From: Acidimicrobiaceae bacterium
GTDB lineage: Bacteria > Actinomycetota > Acidimicrobiia > Acidimicrobiales > UBA8190
Assembly (NCBI GenBank): GCA_003151955.1
Contig: PLZB01000085.1
Coordinates: 34,167-98,166 of the forward strand
Length of the DNA stretch: 64,000 nt
Direction of reading: 5' to 3'
Of the stretch, positions 32,555 to 40,798 are shown piece by piece. Both the position numbers and the translations under genes were made by a program. The notes beneath the pieces are model-generated. The model ran no database searches and was not told where the DNA came from. It saw only the letters and a program-made list of their open reading frames with translations. How positions within the stretch are numbered: the stretch's first letter is position 1; every line of letters starts with the position of its first letter.

Positions 32555-33385
32555 CTACCGGCCCGTGAAGTTCGGGGGCCGCTTCTCCATGAAGGCCGTC
32601 ATGGCCTCGACCAGGTCGTCGGTCTGGAGGAAGCCGGCGTTCCAGGTGGCCACGTAGTCGAGCCCCTCGGCCACCGTCCGGTCCTCGCAGGCGGTGAGGA
32701 CCGCCTTCGTCCCCTGGACGACGAGGGGGGAGTTGGCGGCGATCTCCCCGGCCAGGGCCCGGGCCCCGGCCAGGAGGCTGTCCACATCGGGGAAGACCTC
32801 GTTCACGAGGCCGATCTCCCGGGCCCGGGCGGCCGTGATGTCCTTCCCGGTGAAGGCCAGCTCGGCCACCTGGCCCTTCCCGATGATCCGGGGCAGACGC
32901 TGGAGGCTGCCCAGGTCGGCCACGATGGCCATCTTCGTCTCCCGGACCGAGAACAGGGCGTCGGCCGAGGCCAGCCGGATATCGCAGGCGGCGATGAGGT
33001 CGACCCCCCCGCCGATGCAGTAGCCGTGGACGGCGGCGATCACCGGCTTCGGGCAGTCGGCCACGGCGTTGATCGACCCCTGCATGTCGAGGACCCCGGC
33101 CCGGATGGCGGCGGCCCGGGCTCCGGCCGACGTCGGGCCGGCCCCGCCGCCACCGCCGGACAGGATCCCCCCCATCGACTTCAGGTCGAGCCCCACCGAG
33201 AACTGGGGGCCCCGGGCCGCGATGACCACGACCCGGACCTCGGGGTCGGCCGAGACCTCGGCCATGACCACGGGGAGATCGGCCCAGAAGGCCGGTCCCA
33301 TGGCGTTGCGGGCCTCGGGCCGGTCCAGCCACAGCGTGGCCAGATGGCCCTCGGTCTCGAGGGTGAGGACGTCGGACGGTGCCAT
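32555..33385 (-). CDS. delta(3,5)-delta(2,4)-dienoyl-CoA isomerase-like crotonase
   Basis: 276 residues of the crotonase fold. The three acidic residues of the ECH1-type isomerase are all present: Asp129 in GGGVDL, Glu149 in VRETKM and Asp157 in VADLGSLQRLP. This favours isomerisation of 3,5-dienoyl-CoA to 2,4-dienoyl-CoA, used to degrade odd-position unsaturated fatty acids, over simple hydration. The oxyanion-hole segment is RGPQFSVGLDL and HGYCIGGGVDL. A glycine-rich loop (SGGGGGAGP, about 77-84) is longer than usual. Confidence 0.85.
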   Translation of the reverse strand: MAPSDVLTLETEGHLATLWLDRPEARNAMGPAFWADLPVVMAEVSADPEVRVVVIAARGPQFSVGLDLKSMGGILSGGGGGAGPTSAGARAAAIRAGVLDMQGSINAVADCPKPVIAAVHGYCIGGGVDLIAACDIRLASADALFSVRETKMAIVADLGSLQRLPRIIGKGQVAELAFTGKDITAARAREIGLVNEVFPDVDSLLAGARALAGEIAANSPLVVQGTKAVLTACEDRTVAEGLDYVATWNAGFLQTDDLVEAMTAFMEKRPPNFTGR

Positions 33386-33391
33386 GGCGGC

Positions 33392-33397
33392 AGCCTA
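33392..33397 (-). promoter_or_regulatory. -10 element TAGGCT for the 33385 gene
   Basis: Minus-strand TAGGCT with a 6-base gap to the ATG at 33385. Confidence 0.45.
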
Positions 33398-33423
33398 CCG
33401 GCGGCCTCCGGAGCTGGCCCCGG

Positions 33424-33846
33424 TCAGTTCAGGTGCCAGGGGTTGACCAGGTCGATCCCGGTGCCTTCGAAGTCCCTGGTGTTCCGGGTGGCAAGGGTGG
33501 CCCGCCGCTTCCGGCAGATGGCGGCGATCTGGGCGTCGGGGACGCTGATGGGCTGACCGGCCCCGATCCGCTCGGCCACGAGCAGGGCGTAGTGGCCGGC
33601 GGTCTCGGCGTCGAAGGGTTCGATCCGGCCGGCGAGGTCCTCCCTCAGGAGCCCCTCCACGGCACCGGTCAATTCGTTCCGCCGCCGTCCCGCCGGAAGC
33701 CTGGCCAACCCCGAGAGGAGCTCGGCGGCGGTGATGGCTGTCGTCCAGACCTCGTCCGCAGCCAGGCCGTCGATCCAGGCCAGCACGCCGGGGTCGGGCT
33801 CCCGGCGGGTCAGCTCGGAGATGACGTTGGTGTCGAGGAGGATCAC
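33424..33846 (-). CDS. vapC: PIN-domain ribonuclease toxin (VapC-like)
   Basis: 140 residues from a GTG start. The four acidic residues of the PIN active site are visible: Asp5 in VILLDTNVISEL, Glu42 in TTAITAAELLSG, Asp104 in VPDAQIA and Asp125 in NTRDFEG. It resembles FitB/VapC toxins that cleave RNA. It lies inside the insertion that splits the Suf locus. A 48-codon frame directly upstream ends with TGA overlapping its GTG, as antitoxin genes do, but that frame has no ATG, GTG or TTG. The toxin may therefore lack an antitoxin, be silent, or be controlled in trans. Confidence 0.8.
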   Translation of the reverse strand: MILLDTNVISELTRREPDPGVLAWIDGLAADEVWTTAITAAELLSGLARLPAGRRRNELTGAVEGLLREDLAGRIEPFDAETAGHYALLVAERIGAGQPISVPDAQIAAICRKRRATLATRNTRDFEGTGIDLVNPWHLN

Positions 33847-33990
33847 GGCTCGAAGACGGCCGCCCTCGGGACGTCGTCCCGAACCGGCTGCCCGAGCTCC
33901 CTGTCGGCCCCGCCCAGGGCGGCGAACCGTCCGTGGATCCTCCCTCCCTGTCCCCCGCCCGGGACCGGGGTCCGGTCCGGGAGACATACA
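33843..33990 (-). pseudogene. probable 3' remnant of a vapB-type antitoxin gene
   Basis: A minus-strand frame codes RIHGRFAALGGADRELGQP and VRDDVPRAAVFEP, with its TGA overlapping the toxin's GTG (GTGA). No start codon exists before the frame runs into the antisense of the sufD start. This fits loss of the antitoxin 5' half when sufD was brought next to it. Confidence 0.4.
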
Positions 33991-35409
33991 ATGGCGGAGA
34001 CCTCTTCCGGTTCGGACGGCGCCCCCGAGCGCCCTCACCACGCAGCCGGCATCCCCGAGCGAGGAATCGACCTGAGCACCTTCACTGCCGACGCGTCTGC
34101 GGCCCTGGCCGGTCCCGCCTGGCTGTCGCGCCGCCGGACCGAGGCCTGGGAGCGGACCCAGCTCACCGCGCTCCCCGCCGAGTCGGAGGAGGTCTGGCGC
34201 TACAGCGGGATCGACAGCTTCGACCTCGACGCCTTCGCCCCCGTCCCGGCCGGAACCGCTGACACCGCCACCCGGGCCGAGCTGGCGCTGGCCCGGAGCG
34301 TGGCCGGCGCCTTCGGTCCCCGCTCCGCCCTCGTCGTCACCTCCCAGGGGGCCCTCCTCGCCGTCGAGGAGCTGGCCGACACCGCCGGATCCCTTACCGT
34401 CGCCGGCCTATCCGCCACCGCCGAGGCCCCTCCGGGCCTGGGCCGGCTGGCCCGGGCCCGGGACGGCTTCGGGGAGCTCCACGACGCCTACCTGGCCGAC
34501 GTCCTCCAGGTCACCGTGGCCGCCAAGGCCCGGATCGCCGACCCCGTCGTGGTCGTCCACCTCGTGGCCGAGGGCGACCCCGCCGGGCCGGCCCCTGCCG
34601 TCTTCCCCCACACCGTGGTCGACCTCGGGACCTCGGCCGAGGCCGGGCTCATCGAGCTCTATGTCACCCCCCCCGGACCGGACCGGACGGGTGAGGCGCC
34701 CGGGGCCCTGGTCGTCCCCGTCACCGAGCTCGACCTGGCCGACGACGCCCGTCTCGACTACGCCGCCCTCCAGATCCTCGGCCCCGGCTGCTGGCAGGTC
34801 GCCCTCCAGGCCAGCCGGCTCGGCCGGGACGCCACCCTCCGCTCCTTCACCGCCGGCCTCGGCGGCCGCTACGCCCGGGTCCGGACCGACTCCGACCTCA
34901 CCGGCCCGGGCGGGAGGACCTCCCTCCTGGCCGCCTACCTCGGCACCGGGAACCAGGTCCACGACTTCCGGACCCTCCAGGACCACCACGCCCCCCGGAC
35001 CGAGAGCGAGCTCCTCTTCAAAGGGGCCGTGGCCGACTCGGCCCACTCCGTCTACAGCGGCCTCATCCGGATGCGCCACGGGGCCCGGGGCGCCGACGCC
35101 CGCCAGACCAACCACAACCTGGTCCTCTCCGAGGGGGCCCACGCCGACTCCGTCCCCAACCTCGACATCCTCGAGAACGACGTCCGCTGCAGCCACGCCT
35201 CCACCGTCGGCCCCATCGACGAGGACCAGCGCTACTACCTCGAGTCCCGGGGCATCGAGCCCGAGGTGGCCGAGCGCCTGGTGGTCCTGGGCTTCTTCTC
35301 CGACCTGGCCGGCCGGTCCCCATTCGCCGGCGTGGCCGGCTGGGTCGACGAGCAGGTTGTCACCCGGCTCGGGGACCGACTGTTTCCCCTGCGGAGCAGT
35401 GATGGCTGA
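33991..35409 (+). CDS. sufD: Fe-S cluster assembly protein SufD
   Basis: 472 residues. The N-terminal part has AWLSRRRTEAWERTQL and EEVWRYSGIDSFDLDAF, typical of SufD. The right-handed beta-helix core includes TSLLAAYLGTGNQVHDFRTL, HHAPRTESELLFKGAV, SVYSGLIRM and RQTNHNLVLSEGAHADSVPN. The C-terminal DVRCSHASTVGPIDEDQRYYL holds the conserved Cys and His that bridge to SufB. It partners with SufB and SufC in the scaffold complex. GGAGA precedes the ATG by 7 bases. Its end overlaps the Rieske gene by 8 bases, so sufD, the Rieske gene and sufC form a coupled operon. Confidence 0.93.
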   Translation: MAETSSGSDGAPERPHHAAGIPERGIDLSTFTADASAALAGPAWLSRRRTEAWERTQLTALPAESEEVWRYSGIDSFDLDAFAPVPAGTADTATRAELALARSVAGAFGPRSALVVTSQGALLAVEELADTAGSLTVAGLSATAEAPPGLGRLARARDGFGELHDAYLADVLQVTVAAKARIADPVVVVHLVAEGDPAGPAPAVFPHTVVDLGTSAEAGLIELYVTPPGPDRTGEAPGALVVPVTELDLADDARLDYAALQILGPGCWQVALQASRLGRDATLRSFTAGLGGRYARVRTDSDLTGPGGRTSLLAAYLGTGNQVHDFRTLQDHHAPRTESELLFKGAVADSAHSVYSGLIRMRHGARGADARQTNHNLVLSEGAHADSVPNLDILENDVRCSHASTVGPIDEDQRYYLESRGIEPEVAERLVVLGFFSDLAGRSPFAGVAGWVDEQVVTRLGDRLFPLRSSDG

Positions 35410-35719
35410 GTCGGTCCGCATCTGCGACCGCGCCGACCTGGCCGACGGGACGGCTCGCCGTTTCGACCTCGACGGCCACCGGATCGCCCTGGTCCGGATC
35501 GGCGAAGACTTCCACGCCGTCGGGGACCGCTGCAGCCACGAGGACTACTCCCTGGCCGAGGGGGAGGTCTTCCCCGAGGAGTGCGAGATCGAGTGCTGGA
35601 AGCACGGCTCGGTCTTCTCCCTCCGCACCGGGATGCCCCTGACCCTCCCGGCCACCAAGCCCGTTCCCGTCTACCCCGTCACCCTCGACGGGGACACCGT
35701 CCTCGTGGAGCTCCCGTGA
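35402..35719 (+). CDS. Rieske-type [2Fe-2S] ferredoxin of the suf operon
   Basis: 105 residues. The cluster ligands are Cys44/His46 in DRCSHEDYS and Cys65/His68 in IECWKHGSVF, the C-x-H...C-x2-H Rieske pattern. The family is annotated as non-heme iron oxygenase ferredoxin and is regularly found between sufD and sufC in actinobacteria, where it may supply electrons for cluster assembly. It overlaps sufD by 8 bases and its stop overlaps the GTG of sufC (GTGA). Confidence 0.92.
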   Translation: MAESVRICDRADLADGTARRFDLDGHRIALVRIGEDFHAVGDRCSHEDYSLAEGEVFPEECEIECWKHGSVFSLRTGMPLTLPATKPVPVYPVTLDGDTVLVELP

Positions 35720-36504
35720 CCGCTGAACCCGCCCACGTCCTCGAGATCCGGGGTCTCCGGGCCGGCGTGGCCGGCAAGGAGGTCCTGACCGGGATCGACC
35801 TCACCGTCGCCTCCGGCGAGGTCCATGCCGTCATGGGCCCCAACGGCTCGGGGAAGAGCACCCTCTCCCACGTCCTCATGGGGAAGCCCGGCTACCAGAT
35901 CCTGGGCGGCTCGGTCACCCTCGACGGGGTCGACCTCCTGGCCCTCCCCACCTGGCTCCGGGCCCGGGCCGGCCTCTTCCTGGCTCCCCAGTACCCGACC
36001 GAGGTTCCCGGGGTCCACCTCCAGGAGGTCCTGGCCGAGGCCCTCCGGGGCCGGGGCACCGACGGGGTGGGGACGGCCCGGGAGCGGGCCGCGGCCGAGG
36101 CCGTCCGGGTCGGACTCGGCACCGCCCTCCTGGAGCGGGCCCTCAACGTCGACCTGTCCGGGGGCGAGCGCAAGCGGAGCGAGACCCTCCAGCTCGCCGT
36201 CCTCCAGCCCGCCATCTGCGTCCTCGACGAGCTCGACTCCGGTCTCGACGTCGACGGGCTCCGCGACGTGGCCCGTCGGGTCCAGGCCGCCGTGGGGGAG
36301 TGGGGCCTCGGCGTCCTCGCCATCACCCACTACCGCCGCCTCCTCGTCGAGCTCCGCCCCGACCGGGTCCATGTCCTGGTCAAGGGCAGGATCGTGGCCT
36401 CCGGTGGCCCCGAGCTGGCCGCCGAGCTCGAGGAGACCGGCTACGCCTTCCACGAGGCCGCCGAGCTGGCCGGCCGCCTCCCGGTGCCCGACGACCCGGG
36501 CTGA
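35716..36504 (+). CDS. sufC: SufC-type ATPase, divergent copy
   Basis: 262 residues of an ABC ATPase: Walker A GPNGSGKSTL, Q-loop FLAPQYPTEVPGV, ABC signature LSGGERKRSETLQ, Walker B CVLDELDSGLDVDG and switch His in ITHYRRL. It would power the SufBCD complex. Compared with the second copy at 39733 it has DELD in place of DETD after Walker B, LSGGERKR in place of FSGGEKKR, and a longer C-terminus. It is translationally coupled to the Rieske gene, so it is the copy expressed with sufD. Confidence 0.9.
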   Translation: MTAEPAHVLEIRGLRAGVAGKEVLTGIDLTVASGEVHAVMGPNGSGKSTLSHVLMGKPGYQILGGSVTLDGVDLLALPTWLRARAGLFLAPQYPTEVPGVHLQEVLAEALRGRGTDGVGTARERAAAEAVRVGLGTALLERALNVDLSGGERKRSETLQLAVLQPAICVLDELDSGLDVDGLRDVARRVQAAVGEWGLGVLAITHYRRLLVELRPDRVHVLVKGRIVASGGPELAAELEETGYAFHEAAELAGRLPVPDDPG

Positions 36505-36552
36505 CCCGTCGGGGCCACTCCGGGGTGACCCGGGGGCGTCCCCCCCCGCTGG

Positions 36553-36558
36553 TACCGT
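36553..36558 (+). promoter_or_regulatory. -10 element TACCGT for the LCP gene
   Basis: TACCGT, 8-base gap to the ATG at 36567. Confidence 0.4.
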
Positions 36559-36566
36559 TGACCTCC

Positions 36567-37958
36567 ATGTCCCGTCGTTCCGACCCTGGTAGCGGCGCGG
36601 GCGGCCGCGGGGGCGCCGGGTCCCAGCCCGATCCCCTCCAGGGTCTCCGCCAGCTCCAGAAGGACCTGGGCCGCCGTGGCCGCCGCACGGCCCGGAAGGC
36701 GGCGGCGTCCGGCGCCGTCGGCGTGGCGCCGGGGGCACTCCCGATCTACCGGAAGCCCGGCCGGAGCTGGGGCCGCCGGATCCTCAATACCGCCATCGTC
36801 CTCACCATCCTGGCCATCGTCGCCGGGGGCGCCGGCTACGGCTACCTCCAGTGGAAGCTGGGCCAGATCGCGAGCAACAAGTGCACCACCTGCACGACCT
36901 CGGGTGGAGGCCCCATCGACAGTACCCCCTACAACGTCCTCATCGTCGGCTCCGACAGCCGAGCCGGCGACACCGGCGCTGCCGCCAACGCCTTCGGGAA
37001 CACCTCCCAGGTCCCCGGCCAGCGCAGCGACACCATCAAGATCCTCCACATCGACCCCGGGAACCACACGGCCAGGATCCTCTCCATCCCCCGGGACACC
37101 TTCGTGACCCTCTCCGACATGCCCTCGGGAACCGGGCTCTCGAACGAGAACAAGATCAACACCGCCTTCAACACCGGTCCTGACGCCCTTATCGCCACCA
37201 TCCAGAACACCTTCGGGATCCCCATCGCCCACTACGTCACCATCGACTTCAACGGCGTCATCAACCTCGTCAACGCCGTGGGTGGGGTCAATCTCGACTT
37301 CCCCTACCCCGTCCGGGACAACGACAACGGGAACAACAACTCCGGGCTCAACATCCCCACCGCCGGCTGCCAGACCCTCAACGGGAACATGGCCCTGGCC
37401 CTGTCCCGGTCCCGCTACTTCCAGTACTACGCCAATGGCTACTGGCACTACGACCCCAGCTCCGACCTGGGCCGGATCGTCCGTCAGAACACCCTCATCC
37501 AGGCCGTCGTGACCAAGGCCAAGGGGGACACCCTCAACCCCATCGCCCTCAACAACCTCCTGAACGCCGTCGTCCACGACATCACCAAGGATGACCAGCT
37601 CTCCGGGAACGGACTCCTCTCTCTGGCCCAGAACTACCACGCCTTCTCCCCCTCCTCCCTCCAGGCCTTCACCCTCCCGACGGCCGGGGCCGTCAACTCC
37701 TGGGCCGGTGACGTCGAGCTGGTCCAGCCCTCCGACGCCCTGTCCACCATCACCACCTTCCTGGGCGGCCCGCCCACGAGCACGGTGACGACGCCGCCCC
37801 TGAACGCCTACGGGACCCCCATGGCCACGGCTGTCACCACGACCACCACCACGACCGCTCCGGCAGTCACCCAGGCGCCCGGGGGCTCGACGGCCCCGGG
37901 CGCGCCCACCACCGCCCCCCCGACGGCCCTCCAGTCCTACGACCCCACCCCCTGCTGA
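36567..37958 (+). CDS. LytR-CpsA-Psr family cell-wall ligase
   Basis: 463 residues. A basic cytoplasmic N-terminus and one membrane helix (about 71-94, ILNTAIVLTILAIVAGGAGY) precede the external LCP domain. Conserved LCP residues are in LIVGSDSRAGD, QRSDTIKILHID, ILSIPRDTFV and HYVTIDFNGVINLVNAVGGV. These proteins transfer undecaprenyl-phosphate-linked glycopolymers to peptidoglycan, or arabinogalactan in relatives. The C-terminus after about residue 400 is a Thr/Pro-rich tail. A CTTC motif (KCTTCTTSGG) after the helix is unusual. It sits between two halves of the Suf locus but is functionally unrelated. Confidence 0.88.
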   Translation: MSRRSDPGSGAGGRGGAGSQPDPLQGLRQLQKDLGRRGRRTARKAAASGAVGVAPGALPIYRKPGRSWGRRILNTAIVLTILAIVAGGAGYGYLQWKLGQIASNKCTTCTTSGGGPIDSTPYNVLIVGSDSRAGDTGAAANAFGNTSQVPGQRSDTIKILHIDPGNHTARILSIPRDTFVTLSDMPSGTGLSNENKINTAFNTGPDALIATIQNTFGIPIAHYVTIDFNGVINLVNAVGGVNLDFPYPVRDNDNGNNNSGLNIPTAGCQTLNGNMALALSRSRYFQYYANGYWHYDPSSDLGRIVRQNTLIQAVVTKAKGDTLNPIALNNLLNAVVHDITKDDQLSGNGLLSLAQNYHAFSPSSLQAFTLPTAGAVNSWAGDVELVQPSDALSTITTFLGGPPTSTVTTPPLNAYGTPMATAVTTTTTTTAPAVTQAPGGSTAPGAPTTAPPTALQSYDPTPC

Positions 37959-37973
37959 GGGAGCAGAGCGGAC

Positions 37974-38444
37974 TCAGCCGGCCTCGGCCTCGTCCAGCCC
38001 CTGAGTCAGGGTGTTCCAGGACAGGGTGGCGCACTTGATCCGCACCGGGAACTTCACCACCCCCTGGAGGGCGGCCAGCTCGCCCAGGGCTTCGGGGTCG
38101 ACGGCCTCGGCCTCGCCCCCGTCTCCCTCGAGACTGGCCTCGTGGACCTGCATCATGGCCTTGAAGGTCCGGATGAGGTCCCGGGCCTCGGCCACCGTCT
38201 TCCCCTTCACCGCCGCCGACATGAGCGAGGCCGAGGACTGGCTGATGGAGCAGCCCTGGCCCGCGATCCGGATGTCGGTCACCCGGTCCCCGTCGACCTG
38301 GACGTAGACGACGACCTCGTCCCCGCACAGGGGGTTGAACCCCTCGACCCGCTGGGCCGGTGGCGACTCGAGCTCCCCCCGGTTCCGGGGACTCCGGTAG
38401 TGGTCGAGGATAATCTCGCGGTAGAGGTCTTCGAGGCCGTTCAT
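37974..38444 (-). CDS. sufU: SufU-type sulfur carrier / IscU-like scaffold
   Basis: 156 residues. It begins LYREIILDHYRSPRNRG, the classic start of SufU. Zinc/cluster ligands are Cys40 and Asp42 in NPLCGDEV, Cys65 in GQGCSISQSSAS and Cys138 in RIKCATLSW. A SufU-type insert (about 100-125, acidic) separates the last two. SufU accepts persulfide from SufS and passes it to SufBCD. It is the last gene of the minus-strand run sufC-sufS-sufU. Confidence 0.93.
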   Translation of the reverse strand: MNGLEDLYREIILDHYRSPRNRGELESPPAQRVEGFNPLCGDEVVVYVQVDGDRVTDIRIAGQGCSISQSSASLMSAAVKGKTVAEARDLIRTFKAMMQVHEASLEGDGGEAEAVDPEALGELAALQGVVKFPVRIKCATLSWNTLTQGLDEAEAG

Positions 38445-38470
38445 GGGGGGATCCTTCGGTGCTCGGGGGC

Positions 38471-39745
38471 CTACCCGAAGAGGGTATCGGCCTCGGCGAG
38501 GGCGTCGACCAGGGCGTCGACGTCCTCCTCGTCGTTGTAGAGGTAGAGCGAGGCCCGGGCCGTGGCGTTGACCCCGAGCCGCCGCATCAGAGGCTTGGCG
38601 CAGTGGTGCCCGGCCCGGACGCAGACCCCCGACTGGTCGAGGACCTGGGCCAGGTCGTGGGGATGGACGTCCCCGAAGGCCAGGGAGAGGACCCCGCCCC
38701 GCCCGTCGGTCCCCTCCGGCCCGAAGATGGTCACCTTCTCCCCGAACCGCCCGGCCAAGGCCCCCTGGGCGTAGGCCGTCAGCTCGACCTCGTGGGCCCG
38801 GACCCGGTCCATCCCGATGGCCTCGAGGTACCGGACGGCGGCCCCCAGGCCGACCGCCTCCGCGATCGGGGGTGTCCCCGCCTCGAACTTCCAGGGGAGC
38901 TCGTTGGTGGTGAACCCGTCCCGCCTGACGTCCCGGATCATCCCCCCGCCCCCCAGGAAGGGGGGCATCTCCTCCAGGAGCTCCCGCCGAGCCCAGAGGA
39001 CCCCGATCCCGGTCGGCCCCAGCATCTTGTGCCCGCTGAAGACCAGGAAGTCGCACCCCATGGCCTGGACGTCGGTGGGGAGGTGGGGGACCGACTGGGC
39101 CCCGTCGGCCAGGACCAGCGCCCCGGCCCGGTGGGCCACGGCGGCGATCTCGGCGAAGGGGGTGATCGTCCCGAGCACGTTCGACATGGCGCTGCAGGCC
39201 ACCAGCTTCACCCCGGTCACGAGCTCCTCGAGCTCGGCCAGGTCGAGCCGGTAGTCGTCTCCGACCCCCAGCCACCGGAGCTCCACCCCCTGCTCCTCGG
39301 CCAGCATCAGCCAGGGGACCAGGTTGGCGTGGTGCTCCATCTCCGTCAGGAGGACCACGTCCCCCTCGTGGAGGTGCTTCCGGCCCCAGCTGGCCGCCAC
39401 CAGGTTGACCGACTCGGTGGCGTTCTTGGTGAAGATCACCTCCGTCGTCGGATCGGGGGCCCCGATGAACCGTCCCACCGACCGCCGGGCGTCCTCGTAG
39501 AGCCGGTCCGCCTCCTCGGCCAGGGCGTAGACCCCCCGGTGGACGTTGGCGTGGGTCGTCTCGTAGTAGCGGTCCATGGCCTCGAGGACGGCCCGGGGGT
39601 GCTGGGACGAGGCGGCCGAGTCCAGGTAGACGAGCCTCCGGCCGTGGACCTCCTGGTTCAGGACCGGGAAATCCGGCTTCAGGGCGGCCACGTCGAGGGG
39701 GGCCAGGGCCGCCGGGGCCGTCTCCTCCACCGTCAGCTCCGCCAC
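38471..39745 (-). CDS. sufS: cysteine desulfurase SufS
   Basis: 424 residues, a class V aminotransferase using PLP to release sulfur from cysteine. Landmarks are LDSAASSQHP, EHHANLVPW, ADGAQSVPHL, the PLP lysine Lys240 in FSGHKMLGPTG, and the persulfide Cys382 in RAGHHCAKPL. Its start overlaps the end of the upstream sufC copy by 13 bases and sufU follows 26 bases later, so the three are one transcript. Confidence 0.94.
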   Translation of the reverse strand: MAELTVEETAPAALAPLDVAALKPDFPVLNQEVHGRRLVYLDSAASSQHPRAVLEAMDRYYETTHANVHRGVYALAEEADRLYEDARRSVGRFIGAPDPTTEVIFTKNATESVNLVAASWGRKHLHEGDVVLLTEMEHHANLVPWLMLAEEQGVELRWLGVGDDYRLDLAELEELVTGVKLVACSAMSNVLGTITPFAEIAAVAHRAGALVLADGAQSVPHLPTDVQAMGCDFLVFSGHKMLGPTGIGVLWARRELLEEMPPFLGGGGMIRDVRRDGFTTNELPWKFEAGTPPIAEAVGLGAAVRYLEAIGMDRVRAHEVELTAYAQGALAGRFGEKVTIFGPEGTDGRGGVLSLAFGDVHPHDLAQVLDQSGVCVRAGHHCAKPLMRRLGVNATARASLYLYNDEEDVDALVDALAEADTLFG

Positions 39746-40476
39746 GGTTCGTAGCCCTCCGCCTCGAGCCGGCCGGCGAGCTCCGGGCCCCCGCTCTCGA
39801 CGACCCGGCCCCCGAACAGGACATGGACCCGGTCCGGCTCCAGGAGCTCCAGGATCTTCATGTAGTGCGTCACGAGGAGGACCCCGAGCTCGGGTCGCTC
39901 GGCCCGGACGGCCTGGACCCCCTCGGCCACGATCCGCAGGGCGTCGATGTCGAGCCCCGAGTCCGTCTCGTCCAGGATGGCCACCACCGGGTCGAGGAGG
40001 GCCATCTGGAGGATCTCGTTCCGCTTCTTCTCCCCACCCGAGAAGCCCTCGTTCAGGTGCCTCGACCCGAAGGAGGGGTCCATCGAGAGCTTCTTCATCC
40101 AGTCCATCATCGCCATCCGGACCTCGAGGACCGACCGGTCCTCCCCGGCCCGGGCCGCCACCGCCTGCCGGAGGAACTGGAGCACCGGGACCCCCGGGAT
40201 CTCCTCCGGATACTGGAAGGCCAGGAACATCCCCGCCTTGGCCCGGACGTCGGTGGCCCAGGCCGTCACGTCCTCCCCCCGGAGCCGGATCGCCCCGCCG
40301 GTGACCTGGTAGACCGGGTTCCCGAGCAGCGTGTTTGCCAGCGTCGACTTCCCCGACCCGTTCGGCCCCATCAGGGCATGGACCTCACCCTCGCCCACGA
40401 CGAGGTCCACCCCCCGGAGGATCTCTGCCCCCTCCACCTCGACATGGAGGTCCTCGATCTCGAGCAACGGCGTCAT
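39733..40476 (-). CDS. sufC: SufC ATPase, canonical copy
   Basis: 247 residues: Walker A GPNGSGKSTLAN, Q-loop FLAFQYPEEIPGV, signature FSGGEKKRNEILQMALL, Walker B AILDETDSGLDIDALR, and switch His in LLVTHYMKIL. This is a textbook SufC sequence, unlike the plus-strand copy at 35716. It leads the run with sufS and sufU. Two SufC proteins in one locus could be redundant or form distinct complexes. Confidence 0.94.
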   Translation of the reverse strand: MTPLLEIEDLHVEVEGAEILRGVDLVVGEGEVHALMGPNGSGKSTLANTLLGNPVYQVTGGAIRLRGEDVTAWATDVRAKAGMFLAFQYPEEIPGVPVLQFLRQAVAARAGEDRSVLEVRMAMMDWMKKLSMDPSFGSRHLNEGFSGGEKKRNEILQMALLDPVVAILDETDSGLDIDALRIVAEGVQAVRAERPELGVLLVTHYMKILELLEPDRVHVLFGGRVVESGGPELAGRLEAEGYEPWRS

Positions 40477-40482
40477 GCCGTC

Positions 40483-40488
40483 AGTCTA
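40483..40488 (-). promoter_or_regulatory. -10 element TAGACT for the sufC-sufS-sufU transcript
   Basis: Minus-strand TAGACT with a 6-base gap to the ATG at 40476; no palindrome like that of the sufB promoter is seen here. Confidence 0.5.
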
Positions 40489-40798
40489 GCCGTCCCCCGG
40501 GGATTTACCCTACGGGCATAGTGGGAATAGGACACTGCTGCGCAGGGCCGGGTCGAACGATCGGATCCTGGCAACGGCGGACGGGAAGCGGATGACTACC
40601 TCGTGCGCTGACCCTCCGACCATTTCCATCTGGTATCTGGCTACTCGAGAGGTGTTCAGCGTCTGTCGGAAAGGAGCCACGCTCCGGCGTCGTGGCCAAG
40701 GTCACTTACCGCGACTCTTCGGTCGGTGCTCGACCCCTCGGCGCGTTGGAGCGGATCCGTGCTCGACGAGTCGGAAGTCGGGGGCGAGCTCTCGGTGG
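40489..40798. other. 310-bp region without a supportable gene
   Basis: Base composition is lower in GC than the flanks. A minus-strand frame beginning with GTG overlaps the antitoxin stop at 40799 (GTGA) where a toxin gene would be expected. It runs only about 48 codons of Ser/Asp/Pro-rich sequence with no PIN residues. It is probably the scar of a lost toxin gene. Confidence 0.4.

Noticed and set aside
35716..36504. Second sufC as a transporter ATPase
   Set aside because: The DSGLD Walker B region, the ITHY switch and coupling with sufD and the Rieske gene identify SufC, not a transporter.
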